In this document: positions 46,814 through 58,005 of the stretch, piece by piece
Layout of the letters: every line of letters begins with the position of its first letter
Position numbering within the stretch: position 1 is the first letter of the stretch
Origin: Closterium sp. NIES-65
Taxonomy: Eukaryota; Streptophyta; Zygnematophyceae; Desmidiales; Closteriaceae
DNA: 64,000 bases
Direction: 5' to 3'
Assembly: GCA_948144175.1 (NCBI GenBank)
Contig: CANXME010002107.1
Location: forward strand, 1,438,501-1,502,500
Notes under the pieces: model-generated
Told to the model about the DNA's origin: nothing
What the model saw: the letters and a program-made list of their open reading frames with translations, nothing else
Database searches by the model: none
Program-made: the position numbers and the translations under genes

Positions 46814-47717
46814 CAGGGCTGACGTTTCAAGGGCAAATGCCCTTAATGCCCTGAACATTAAGGGCTGGGTTCGGCCCAGCTTCCGAATTTTAAGGGTTGG
46901 ATTTGAGGGCGGCCCGTCCCCGTTAAGTGCTGGTTGTGGGCCTAACCCGGATTTCAAGTGCAGATCCCGCGACTAGCCCTTATCGTCCCATACTAATACC
47001 TCCCTCCCTTCCATTCCCTCACCAGTCCACTCGCTTCCTCCCAGCCATTCCCCTACTTTCCCATCCCTGTCAAATCCATCGACATGTTTCGTACCTCAGC
47101 CTATTGCTTAGCTGGCTCTTAGTAGTTTGCCTAAGATAACGGACCCGAAGAGATGTGGGGTTTCCTTAGCGAAAGTGCAAAAAAGTTGGTAGCCCTGATT
47201 TCAAGTGCCAGGTTTGCTCTCAGCCCGTAAATTTCAGGGCAACTTTTGGGGCACCTCAGCCTCTCAAGTTCTGGCTCCAAACAAGGGCTGTCGCTAGGTC
47301 TGGGTCCAACCCGTACAAAGCTAAGTTGCCCCGAAATCAACCCTGAAGGATCCGGAAAGCGGACTTCCATTCAGGGCATTTCTGTTTAGCTTTGAGGATA
47401 CTTGCGTTAAAAAAAAAAGGATAGTCGAGCTAGACACGTTAGGGGAACGGGAGCGACTGGTGTGGTGTTACTGGGAGGAGGGGAGAGGGACCAGTTCGCG
47501 GTCTAAGGTCAGAAAGAAAGGGGGGAGGGGAGGTGGGAGGGGGGGACAGGTACGGGAAATCCGGGGAGGGCCAGAACCTGCCCGTTAGGAGTCCGGGCCT
47601 GGGAAAAACCAGCCCTGAAAATCTCCGAGCTGATCTGAAACGAACCCTGAATTCTCAGGGAAAACGGACAAATGTCCGTGAATCAATAGGCCTGCTCCAA
47701 ACCAATCGACAGCCCTG
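46814..47717. mobile_element. hAT-type non-autonomous DNA transposon (904 bp)
   Basis: The ends cagggctgacg and (reverse complement) cagggctgtcg form an 11-bp inverted repeat with one difference. They are flanked by a perfect 8-bp target-site duplication cccctcac at 46806-46813 and 47718-47725. CAGGG ends and an 8-bp duplication are the hallmark of hAT elements. Inner copies of ccctga and cagggc-type motifs recur in both orientations, as in hAT subterminal regions. No transposase is encoded. Confidence 0.88.
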
Positions 47718-47725
47718 CCCCTCAC

Positions 47726-48334
47726 GTTTGGTTTTCGACTTTCCTGTCCACATGTTTGGTTTTTTGTAGGATGAAAATGATCCGCACGTTGTCCGCCTGC
47801 ACGGAATGACAAATGGAAGGTGCTCCCTACAGTTTCCAGTCTGTACACGTTGGCATCTGTGGTCATCGGCCGCATGGATCCCGCAGATTACTGGTGACAT
47901 GAAAGATATTACAGGTGTGGTCACCTCCACACCACACCTCGCCTCTCTGAGATCAGCGGAAAAAACGGTTACAAAATCCAGGCGTGTTCTCCAGCGGTTC
48001 AGGAGACTCTGTTCGTTGTCATAATCAGAAATCGTGTATGAAGCGAGGTCGTTGACGGAGGTCTAAATAACTGAACCCCTGAACTATCCGGCAGTCTAAC
48101 CCCCGGTTCGTACGTAAAACACCCTCGAAATGGACCTGAGTCTGCTTGCACCAGTGGCTGCTCGTCTCGTGTGTCCCTGAAATTTCCGATGGTCCGATTT
48201 TCCTCGAATGCGATGCGAGTCCGCTTGCTTGCACCAGTGGCTGTGATGTGAGCGTTTTCCGTTTCCACTGAATCCTGCTGACCGTGTCCAGATTCGTTAC
48301 AATACCTGACTTGAAGTTGCCCCACTAGAATATG
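47726..48334. other. Intergenic, nothing recognised
   Basis: These 609 bases lie between the hAT element and a small inverted-repeat element. The open frames are short and without recognisable domains. I see no gene here. Confidence 0.5.
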
Positions 48335-48667
48335 CACCCTATTCGCGATAATCTCTCACCCTATAAATGCGCACCCTGGAGGTACATACCCGGGATACAA
48401 ACTTTCTTGCAGGATAGTTCATTGCGAAATGGAATAGCTGGTGAGCGTTCCGAAACACAATCGCGAATAGACTTAAGCATTAACTTCAGTCACGCCGACC
48501 CAACCCCGCCCTCACTCGGAACACATGGTATAGTTTCAAGAGAAACTGCATCTCGCTGTCGACTGATAGTCCCTGAGTTTCAGGGTGTCCGTCGTATCGA
48601 GCCTAAATGGGTATAGGGCACCTTCAAAAAAACAGGCAGGGGGTGTGCAATTATCGCGAATAGGGTG
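48335..48667. mobile_element. Small inverted-repeat element, MITE-like (333 bp)
   Basis: A perfect 18-bp inverted repeat (caccctattcgcgataat) bounds 333 non-coding bases. TA dinucleotides lie within two bases outside each end, but a clean target-site duplication cannot be fixed, so the superfamily is open. Pogo-like or another TA-targeting family is possible. Confidence 0.6.
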
Positions 48668-49430
48668 TACAGTTGACAGCGCATCGGGGTCCACGGTACA
48701 AATGTTCCGGGTTATAGGCCCTCGCTAAAAGAGTCCCTTTTCCCCCTTGAGTTGAATTTCCCGATATCGCCCGAGGTGTAGACCGACCTCTACAGTCCCT
48801 TATTTGGCGCTAAATTCTGCAGCTTGACTGAATCATTGCACGAATCAGCTCCGCAGCCAATCAGAGGGCCCAGATCGAACTAGCTCAACATTCAAATAAA
48901 ATGGTAAAGAAGGGATCATCGATTCGATATTTAACATGGTAATTAAAATTAATTGATTTAATTAACCGTGCTTACTTCTCAATCCTGTCGCACGGTCCCC
49001 GGCGCGCTAGATGATGGCGACTCGTTTGTCTCGCTTACAGGGTTCAAAAAAAAAACCCTCTATTCATGCCCCAAACATTATCGATTTTGTTTTGTTTTGC
49101 ACGTTGGCCATGCGACATTAATCAACGCGGTCAACTGTGCGTGCGACACAAATCAGCAAGCGCGGTCTGAAGCTACGTAAAATACATAAAACAAAAACTA
49201 GTAGCAAAACAAGTGCTCTGCATGAAATTTTCCTTAAACCGGACTATAAACAAAACAAGGTTTTCGCACATAGTCTGCGCGCGGCGTGTCATTCCGTCAG
49301 ACTCTAAACGAGAACATATGTACAGTGTTTTCATCGCAATTCTGTTGAGCTTTCCAAAAGTTACACCTGGTTCTCCATAGTTTTAACGTCGATAACTGAA
49401 GGCCTGGGTTACCTACCCTTAGTCATGATA
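48668..49430. other. Intergenic, AT-rich, nothing recognised
   Basis: These 763 bases precede copia F. They are richer in A and T than the flanking elements, with runs such as aattaaaattaattgattt. No gene, RNA gene or repeat is recognised. Confidence 0.5.
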
Positions 49431-49435
49431 GTTCA

Positions 49436-49844
49436 TGTTATGATATGAAGTTTTATGAGAAGGCATTCGTATATGCTGCAGGAGCCGACTCTACCGAGTA
49501 CCAAGTCGAGGAGTCAGAAGAGTCGAAGCGAAGCGGCAACCGCCTGACCAAGACCGATGCAGGCAGAAACATTTGAGGTGAAAAGAGCGAGAACGGGTTC
49601 AAAACGGGTTCCCGCGCCGCACGGTTTGAAACTGCTGCAATAAGGGAATGTACCCCTTAGAGTACATGGCTAGCCTAGGTCTTTTCGTATTCCCCTGTAT
49701 TCTTATATAAACCCGATGTATGCATATTTTATCAACTCAGTCATTTACATTCACTCTGACCTGAGATTCAAACTTCCGCTGCAAACACTACTCTGCGATC
49801 AACCCTGAGCGATCCTTCGCTAAGTCCCACTTGGGATTGTAACA
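49436..49844 (+). repeat. Element F 5' LTR with TATA-like promoter
   Basis: This 409-bp LTR runs from tgttatgata to attgtaaca. A TATA-like box (tcttatataaac, about 49701-49712) lies in its 3' half and would suit transcription starting within the LTR. The PBS begins at 49845. Confidence 0.93.
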
Positions 49845-51532
49845 TGGTATGAGAGCTACTCAGGGATTATTCGCAACTTCACTTCCGTGAAATTCGCCGA
49901 TCTTAGATCTCGCGAGCGGCACACGCTCCAAGTCCAAGATGGCCGGAGGATCCGGAGGCCAAGCAAATCCGACGGCTGAAGGACAAACCAACCTGGCTGC
50001 GACAAATGAGGCGACAACCACGATCGGCACTGCCGCTCTCGAGCAACTTTTCGCTCGACTATCAACTATGGAGAAAGAACTCCAAGACCTGCGCAAAGGC
50101 GATGCGGGAACCTCTTCCCAACCAGTACAACCTGGACAATCGGCTGAGAAAAGTCGTGATACCGCCGCGCATACCTTCTCCTCGACACAGACAAATCAAC
50201 AACAACTGCCCCCCGTCCAAGTGATGAAGCTATCAACTCTGCGCAAACACGCTTCCTTAGCGTTTCAAAAATCAAAACTACTGCCGCGTTTGACGGCAAA
50301 GACTTCTACACATGGAGTTTCGAGCTTGAGCTCCTCCTACAAACGACGCAGATCTACCATTACTTCGACGGCTCCTACCCTAAACCGGTTTAAAACACCG
50401 AAGTCGCCAGGGCTCAGTACTACAGCGAGTCCCTCATGGCCTACAGTGTGTTGCTATGCAACATTACGCATGCGGAACAACTCAACATTCGCTCCTACAA
50501 AGAGAGCGACGCTCCAGCCTTGGAAGCTTGGAAGCACATCGTTGAAGTTTACCAGCCGAAGGATTCGGTCACCGCCAGCAGGCTTCTGCAGCAACTTTTG
50601 GAGATAAAGATGGGGCACGGGGAGAAAGCGAATCCGTATATTAACTACTATCGTAACATCCGTGACCAGTTCACGAAGCATGGGAGTACAATCTCGGAAG
50701 AAATTTTCGTCAACATAGTCCTTCAAGGACTCGGGCCAGAGTGGAAGCCCTGTAAAGCGCTACTCCGACAGCGAGGGATCATCTTAGAAGCCGCGCTATG
50801 CGCCGCACTCCTGTCCGAACAGCAGGACATGGATTCGAGCAGAACAAGCTCCGCGCCGCGCTGAGAGCGCCTCGCCTTCTACGCAGACAACCGAGAAGAC
50901 CCCTCCTTCCACAGGCGCTACAAAGCAACCCTGGTGACTCCACGACTGGCGCTACTTCTGCGCAGAAACAACACCGACAACTACAACACCTGGTACCTGG
51001 ACAGTTGCTGCGGACAGCACATGGTGGGATCCACGCGATACGTCTCAAATCTGAGCCGCGCCCCCGCAACCTACGTCACCGTCGCCAACAACGAGCAGTT
51101 ACGCGCCAATGCGCAAGGCATCGTTGTCCTGCAAGCACGAGACAGCAACACACACATCTCATTCAACGACGTGCTCTACGTCCCGAATCTGCGCTTCAAT
51201 CTGCTCTCGGCTGGACAACTCCGCGACTGTGGCATCATAATACACACGGACCTTGCCACTCGCGACCTCATCCTCACGTATGCCCCTCCAGACACAACTC
51301 CCGAGTCATTCAAATACCTCGGTCGAGCCCGTTCAATAAACGGGATATATGTCTTGGACTTCGACGTACCCAATTGCCAGGCCTCATCAGACGAGCTCGT
51401 GGACCTTATTCCCCTCGAGTTCGCCTTCATGAACAAGGAATCATGGGAGCACCTGGACGGACGACCATGGGTTCGCCGCAGCCCTCACCCTCGTGAGATC
51501 AACCTGCACGAGCCCAACATCAACGGTCTCTG

Positions 51533-51674
51533 TGTCAGTAGAGCTACACTGTGAGATCCCCGATCGATCCTAGGGGGGGTTACAAGCGCGTTTGCCTGGG
51601 GGGTTATGGGCGCACTGACCCGCTACTGAAACAAGCCCTTTTATCCCAATGGTCTAGTGGTTGGGATTCTGAGA
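51533..51674 (+). repeat. TRIM 5' LTR (142 bp)
   Basis: This LTR begins tgtcagtaga and ends gattctgaga. A tRNA-like 5' half with an A-box (ggtctagtgg) lies at its 3' end. The second copy is 51768-51909. Confidence 0.9.
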
Positions 51675-51709
51675 TGGTATCAGAGCGGTCTCGGGTTCGA
51701 ATCCCGGTG
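51644..51709 (+). ncRNA. tRNA-like sequence with Pol III A and B boxes across the TRIM LTR/PBS junction
   Basis: The sequence from tcccaat to cccggtg has a tRNA-like layout. A D-arm with an A-box (ggtctagtggttg, 51651-51663) comes first, then an anticodon-like arm (tctga at 51668-51672 pairing with tcaga at 51680-51684 around a 7-base loop). A T-arm with a canonical B-box (ggttcgaatcc, 51694-51704) comes next. The acceptor ends do not pair, so it is not a working tRNA gene. The LTR ends and the PBS begins inside the anticodon-like loop. It could be an internal Pol III promoter, or a remnant of a tRNA-derived ancestor; expression is not shown. Confidence 0.55.
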
Positions 51710-51767
51710 TATGCACATGTTGGCCGTTGCCACTGTGCTTAGTCCTGGGCCTCCCAGTGTGGGGGGG

Positions 51768-51909
51768 TGTCAGTAGAGCTACACTGTGAGATCCCCGATC
51801 GATCCTAGGGGGGGTTACAGGCGCGTTTGCCTGGGGGGTTATGGGCGCACTGACCCGCTACTGAAACAAGCCCTTTTATCCCAATGGCCTAGTGGTTGGG
51901 ATTCTGAGA
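51768..51909 (+). repeat. TRIM 3' LTR (142 bp)
   Basis: This is the second copy of the 142-bp repeat, with two differences from the first by eye. The ctctg target-site copy follows at 51910-51914. Confidence 0.9.
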
Positions 51910-54900
51910 CTCTGCACCACCTGCCACACACCCACTGCGAGCTGCACAGAGCAAGCAGAAAAGGAGTACGCGGCAATTCAGGAAGCTGAGAGCGCTAAAG
52001 CAGAACCCACGGGCACGACTACAGAAGAGCTTGCTGTGACAACTCACCGCATCTTCGGTGAACCCAATGAAACATTTGGGCAACTACGGGTGGATCGACC
52101 AACACCGCGATCAGAGACACTGCGGTTCGTTCTTCGCGCCACCACCGGCACCTTCGACGAAGACGGACAACCGCGTCCATACACCCGCGAAGTCTACCGT
52201 CACGTCATCGATCCAGCTTGGAAGGATCCTGACGCAAAAGGGGAGCTGAGCGTCAAGGAAGAACAAGCCAAGGCCCGGGCGGAGAAGAAACAGAAACTGT
52301 ATGAGGAGCGTGTCGTGGCAGGGTGGGACGAAGAGTCTGCACGACGAGGCGCATGGGGAGATGAGGATTACGAACCAGAAGGAGGCGCAACCCGGGCATC
52401 CGCAACTGGAGGATGGGGAACCAGCGCCAGCGGCACGGTCACGACGGGAGGATGGGGGACAGCCGAACCCGACGAAGAAGAGCTCACTCAAAAGGAATTG
52501 GAGGAAGCTGAACGAGAGATGAAAGCTGAGCGTGGTGAAGTATCACCCCGAGTCGTCATTCCCCTCGAACGACCCCCACGCACTGGTGAACCACCTCGCT
52601 CACCTCCTCGCTGGAATGATCCTTGGTCGGTGCTTGAGGAGGGGAATACACCATCAACTAGTCCGCGGGACTCACTTGGTCCAATCTCTCGCCCAGATCC
52701 GTTCGCTCACTTCATTGAAGGCACCACGACCTCGCTCACCATCATTCCCGACCGCGAATTTCTCGCCCTCTACCTCACAACGGCACATGCAGAAGGGGAG
52801 ACAACGGCAGAAGCAGAAGCAGAGGAGCCGGACAACGAAGCAGAGCCAGGAGAAGAGGAAGAACCCCCACTCCAGATCCCGCAACTCACAGCAGAAGAAG
52901 CAGCAGAACACTACGCTCGTTACAAGCGCACCTCCGGCATCCGTGCCGAAGATGATCTATGGCACCAGCAGATGGGCAACCCCTCGCGCCAGACACTCGC
53001 CAACTGCCTCCGCGCTAAAGTCTTTCCGCCAGGAGCACTGCTGCGCCCCGACGGAACGGAACTACAGAAGAACACCCCACACCCGACCACCTGCATTGTC
53101 TGTCCCACAGCCGCACTCTCTCACACCGCCTACCCCTCTCTGGAGCCAAGCACCAACCACTACAAAAAGCTGGAGAAAGTATACAGTGATTTCATCGTAC
53201 TCACCTGCGACGGCATCAACGGCGAGAAGTATACTCTCACCTTCATCGACGCCTACTCACGTCATGTATGGGTCGCTAACGTCGACGCCCGCTCCAAGGC
53301 TCCATATGTGTTCCGCATCTTCCTCGCGCACGCACAGCGCCAGTTAGGAAGGAAACTGAAGATCTGGCAAAGTGATGGGGCAAAGGAATTTCGTTGCAAT
53401 GAATTGGAGAGAGTTCTCACCAAGAAGGGGATCAAGCATGAGATTTCTCTCCCCTACGCTCACTAGCAGCAATGTGTCGCTGAGAGGGTCGATCGCACTC
53501 TCATGACAAAAGTTCGCGCTATCATGAATCAGTCCGGCCTGCCAAAGAAGTTTTGGCCCTACGCCATAAACCACGCAGTCCGCCTGTACAACCTCCTCTC
53601 CACCACCGCCAACAGGGATAACCGGTCCCCTCACATGAAGTGGACCGGCTCAAGGGGAGACCCCTCCATGCTGAGGGTTTGGGGGTGCATGGTGCAATAT
53701 CGGCCGACTTCGGCCACAATCGGCAAGTTCGTTCATTCTGCGTGCTGGGGAGTTCATCTGGGGCTCAGTCACGAGCACAAAGGATGGCTCATTCTTGACA
53801 TTGACAGTAACGAAATTGTTCCTGCGCGCGACATTCTCTTCTACGAGCGACTCACCCTGAAGCAATGGATCGAGGACGAACGCCGCAATCAGGCACAAGG
53901 CTATGCCAACAGCGGTCGCAGCTTTGCGACTCCAGAAGACGAAGCAGCAGCAGCAGCAGTGTACCGCGACGGCACCGACGAATATCCTAGCATCCCGCCT
54001 CGCGCGCGCGACGACGACGACGATGACAGCGATGATGACCCTGCACCAGGACCATCACAGCGCCAAGCAGAGCTAAGCACCGCAGCACCCGACTATGAAA
54101 GCGGAGACGACGACGTGGTGGAAGTCCCCACCACCACTGATACCACCAATGTGTCAAGTCTTCAACTTTTCGGCCTGCACAAATCCGTCTCCACTCTTGC
54201 ACGGGCCGTGGAGCCAAAGAATACTCGCCAGGCCCTAACCGGCCCTCATGCCAAGGAGTGGCGTACTGCGATGGATGCGGAGCTAAAGGCGTTGGAATCT
54301 CATGACACCTGGGTCCTAGTCGATCGTGCAGCAGTGAAGGGGAGGAGGATACTCAGCGGAAAGTGGGTTTTTTCGCTTGAAAACTAACGCTGACGGCGCT
54401 ATCGAACGCTTCAAGGCACGTTGGGTCGTACGCGGGTACGATCAGCGCCACGACATTGACTTTGATCAGACCTTTGCTCCCGTCAGTCGTCACACCTCGG
54501 TCCGGATTCTACTCGCCATTGCCGCCGCTAAACACCTGCCATTGCGACAAATCGAAGTGAAGAACGCGTTCTTATACGCGTTGGTGGACGCCACCATCTT
54601 TGTGGAGCAGTCGCACACCTACGGAGAAGGTGATCCCAGGGTCTGTCAACTGAAGAAGTCCCTCTACGGGATCAAGCAGGCGCCTCGCCTTTGGCAGCAG
54701 CATCTGCACAAAATCCTCCTCGAAATCGGCTTCAAGCAGCTTCCACCCGGGAATGTATCGTCTTCACTTCAGTGGCGACTACATCCTCCTGACAGTCTAC
54801 GTCGACGACCTGCTGTACACGGGCACCTGCAACAAACTCCTCGATCAGTTTCAGGAGAACCTGGCGCAGCGCGTGGATATCACCATCAACCTCGAAGTGA

Positions 54901-55788
54901 AGTAGTTTTGGGGGTTAAACATCACTTACACGCCTGAAGCAATTCATCTGTCAGCCTCCAAGTACGCAGAGCAGCTAGGGGAACGCTTCAACATCTCTCC
55001 GGCACCACTTTCAACTCCCTACCGCAACCCCAGCACCAACTACAAACCGGACAACAAAGCACTGTCACCCGCAGGGCTCCAACTGTACCAGCAGCAACTA
55101 AGTTGCTTGCTGTTCGCCTCTGTCACCTGCCGACCCGACCTTTCGTACATCGCTAGCCAACTGGTGCAGTATTCTCGCAAGTTAGTAGCTGAGAACCAGT
55201 TGGACCTGGAACGCGCCCTGCAGTACTTCATCTCCACACCTGACATTGGGCTCTCCTACTCCACGCTGATGACGACCTCCTTCAACCTCAACGGCTACGT
55301 GGACGCAGATCATGCAGCTGATCCTGCAAATCGACGGTCCCGAACCGGCTTCGTTTTTCGCCTCGAACCAACTGGGCCAATCTCCTGGAACTCGCAGAAG
55401 CAGGAGCTGGTTGCCCTGTCATCGGCCGAAGCAGAATACATCGCCGCGACAGCAGTAGTTCGCGAAGGCCTGTACCTGCAGGAGCTGCTACAGGAAGTGA
55501 AAATTCCAACCTCGCCTACCTTTCGCCTTCACTGCGACAACCAGAGTTCCATCAAGAACGCGAACAAGCCAGGTTTCGTGAACCGCGCGAAGCACATCGC
55601 ACTGCGGTACTTTTTCGTCAAGGACGAAATTGACCAAGGAAAATTTGACCTCACCTACTGCCCGACTACTGAGATGGCGGCATACTTCCTCACCAAGCGC
55701 CTGCCACGTCAGCAGTACAAGCACTGCTCTGACCTCACCGGAGTAGTCAAGCGAGTCAGCTCCACCCGCGTCCAGGAATGAAGGGGAG

Positions 55789-56198
55789 TGTTACGATATG
55801 AAGTTTTATGAGAAGGCATTCGTGTATGCTGCAGGAGCCGACTCTACCGAGTACCAAGTCGAGGAGTCAGAAGAGTCGAAGCGACGCGACAACCGCCTGA
55901 CCAAGACCGATGCAGGCAGAAACATTTGAGGTGAAAAGAGCGGGAAAAGGTTCCAAACGGGTTCCCGCGCCGCACGGTTTGAAACTGCTGCAATAAGGGA
56001 ATGTACACTTTAGAGTACATAGCTAGCCTAGGTCTTTTCGTATTCCCCTGTATTCTTATATAAACCTGATGTATGCATGCTTTTATCAACTCAGTCATTT
56101 ACATTCAGTCTGACATGAGATTCAAACTTCCGCTGCAAACACTACTCTGCGATCAACCCTGAACGATCCTTCGCTAAGTCCCACTTAAAATTGTAACA
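55789..56198 (+). repeat. Element F 3' LTR
   Basis: This is a 410-bp LTR preceded by the purine tract aaggggag and followed by gttca (56199-56203), matching the left target-site copy. Confidence 0.93.
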
Positions 56199-56203
56199 GT
56201 TCA

Positions 56204-56588
56204 TGAGAGTAGTTCATGTATCTGAACTATAATTGGAGAAAAAATCCCGCATTCCCCTAGCAAGCTGACTGCAAGTATCAACAACTATCATTGTCAAATT
56301 GCCCTCTCAATTGGATTGCTAAGTACGAGTTTCAATACGGTAGTCTATTGCATTCCGGTTCATTCCAATATCCTCGTAATCTCTGGGTATCCGTCTCGTT
56401 ATACAAATGCTTGACATTCTACTGTTTACGGACCAGGCAGGGACTTGTTTAGAGACCAAATGAATGGTACCCTTGTGGTGCTATTTGAACACTATAACGG
56501 GATTACAAACCCCACATCCTGGTCCCAGTCTGTTGTTGGTTCACGTGCTGGTTCTTGAGCTGGTCCTCCAGATCCGAGCCGGACCCAC
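56204..56588. other. Intergenic between F and G, nothing recognised
   Basis: These are 385 bases of ordinary-looking unique sequence. No gene or repeat is visible. Confidence 0.45.
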
Positions 56589-56593
56589 GTGTA

Positions 56594-56723
56594 TGTCAGA
56601 ATGTTATCTTATGCTCTAGCCTGTAGGGGGGTGCTCTATAGCGAGTACAACCCTTCTAGGGTTTCCTATTTGTATCCCCATTCTTGCTAGTGCAGCCCCT
56701 CTTCTCTCTTCTATGATTTCACA
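56594..56723 (+). repeat. Element G 5' LTR
   Basis: This is a 130-bp LTR, tgtcagaatg to gatttcaca, nearly identical to the 3' copy and closely similar to the solo LTR at 3043-3172. Confidence 0.92.
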
Positions 56724-57870
56724 TGCTATCAGAGCAGGTCGATCCCCTTGGATCGATCTGTGGGTAGGCTTACCACCTCCTTGCTTCCGCTGCAACCACT
56801 ACCACTACTCTCTGAGCCGCACGCCCCGTGGCGTGCGGCAGTTTTTTCTTCCCGCCGTGCGCCCCGAGGCGCGCGGCGGTTTTCTGCCCGCCGTGCGCCC
56901 CGAGGCGCGCGGCGGGTTACTGCCCCGTCACGCCGCGCGCCGCTCACGGGAGGCGCTGCGACGGGCGACGGGGACCTCCGCGTCGCCCCCCGTCGCCCGT
57001 CGTGGCCTGCGCGCGGCCCGTACAGCCTGCGCGCGGCACGTACGGGCCGCGCCAGACCCGTCCGCGGCCCGAACAGGCGGCGCCAGGCCCGCGCGCGGCT
57101 CGGGCCGCCTGCGCGCGGCTCGGGCGACTGTACCAGGCCCGTTGTGGGCCCGTTCCTTGCTGCCCCTGCCCTCCCTGCTATCCCCCATGCTTCTACTGGC
57201 GCCCCACCCCTCCTACTCCCCATTCTCCTGCATTAGGGTTTGGGGGTGAGGGGTATGGGGGGGACTTCACTCTGTACCGTTCCCTGCTCCTCCTCCTCCT
57301 CCGTCTCCTTGTGCTGCAGCTGCCGCTGAGGGGGGGTGGACGTGTTGGAGCCGGTGGAGTGGTACTAAGGGGGGGGTGAAGGGGGAGTGGAGCTAGCGGT
57401 GTAGCAGCGGGTGTGCGCCAGGGGGGAGTGGGATAGTTTGGGGAAGCTGAATGGAGGTTGCCGTCGTGTCGCCAGCAGCACTTGTATTCCGGGGACTTCG
57501 TCCGGTAGCCCAGTCGTAGCCAGCTGTGCCAACCGCCCATGGGTCCGTTGCTCGTCTGCCGCTACTTTAGCCGCGGGGCCAGTTACTCCAGTATTCCGGA
57601 GCGTTGTTCCGGTAGCCGCTGTGCCAGTGTGCCTCCTGTTGCCCGTGTGTCTGCAGCTTCATCCGTCGCCTCCTATCTCCTCTCCTCTCACTCTCTCTCC
57701 TCCTCCTCACTTGCCCGTTGTGACTACCACTAGCTTTGCTCATAATTGTTAACTTTAAACTATTGCTTCTTGAACTTGTGCTCAGAATCTGTGGTGACAT
57801 TGTGATCCACCCTGAGCTTGTACTGCTTTGCTTGCTCTGCTGATTACACCCCACTTTGGCTATGGGGGTG

Positions 57871-58000
57871 TGTCAGAATGTTATCTTATGCTCTAGCCTG
57901 TAGTGGGGTGCTCTATAGCGAGTACAACCCTTCTAGGGTTTCCTATTTGTATCCCCATTCTTGCTAGTGCAGCCCCTCTTCTCTCTTCTATGATTTCACA
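57871..58000 (+). repeat. Element G 3' LTR
   Basis: This is a 130-bp LTR preceded by the purine tract tatgggggtg and followed by the target-site copy gtgta at 58001-58005. Confidence 0.92.
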
Positions 58001-58005
58001 GTGTA

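Larger units (their letters stand above)
51533..51909 (+). mobile_element. TRIM-type short terminal-repeat element inside F (377 bp)
   Basis: Two 142-bp direct repeats (51533-51674 and 51768-51909) flank a 93-bp middle. A PBS tggtatcagagcgg starts exactly after the first repeat. A purine tract gtgtggggggg ends exactly before the second. The whole is bounded by ctctg at 51528-51532 and 51910-51914, a perfect 5-bp target-site duplication. These are the full marks of a terminal-repeat retrotransposon in miniature. The repeats differ at two positions by eye, so it is younger than F. The repeat ends in GA rather than the usual CA. It has no coding capacity. Confidence 0.9.
49939..55781 (+). pseudogene. 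Element F gag-pol region (Ty1/copia, fossil)
   Basis: Recognisable parts, in copia order, are gag (from MAGGSGGQANPTAEGQ), a protease-like WYLDSCCGQHM, integrase (WHQQMGNPSRQTL, VYSDFIVLT, WQSDGAKEFR), reverse transcriptase (KARWVVRGYDQRHD, YGIKQAPRLWQQHL) and RNase H (LSSAEAEYIAA, CDNQSSIKNANK, HIALRYFFVKDE). The proteins are closest to those of A and B among the elements here, but the LTR is unrelated by eye. There are about half a dozen breaks plus the TRIM insertion. It is a dead copy. Confidence 0.9.
49436..56198 (+). mobile_element. Ty1/copia element F, full length but decayed
   Basis: F is a 6763-bp plus-strand element with LTRs at 49436-49844 (409 bp) and 55789-56198 (410 bp). A perfect gttca target-site duplication lies at 49431-49435 and 56199-56203. 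The PBS tggtatgagagc follows the 5' LTR, and the purine tract aaggggag precedes the 3' LTR. The LTRs differ at roughly 18 positions, about 95-96 percent identity by eye, so F is clearly older than B, C or E. Gag, protease, integrase, reverse transcriptase and RNase H are recognisable, with about half a dozen breaks. A short TRIM is inserted inside it. Confidence 0.94.
56594..58000 (+). mobile_element. Short non-autonomous copia derivative G (1.4 kb)
   Basis: G has 130-bp LTRs at 56594-56723 and 57871-58000 and a gtgta target-site duplication at 56589-56593 and 58001-58005. The PBS is tgctatcagagcagg. The purine tract ctatgggggtg is the same as in C and E. About 80 bases before the 3' LTR (gtggtgacattgtgatccaccctgag and flanks) closely match the 3' untranslated end of C and E. 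The 1.15-kb middle has no gag or pol domain. It starts with a GC-rich block whose unit (ccgtgcgccccgaggcgcgc) repeats near 56828-56930. It is a deletion-type passenger of the C/E lineage, with no proteins of its own. Confidence 0.9.

Noticed and set aside
51644-51709. A functional tRNA gene in element F
   Set aside because: A and B boxes and one stem are present, but the acceptor ends do not pair and the sequence spans an LTR/PBS junction. It is kept only as a tRNA-like element.
56713-57379. Several overlapping Arg/Ala/Pro-rich open frames inside element G
   Set aside because: Three frames are open at once because of GC-rich repeats. None contains a gag or other domain.
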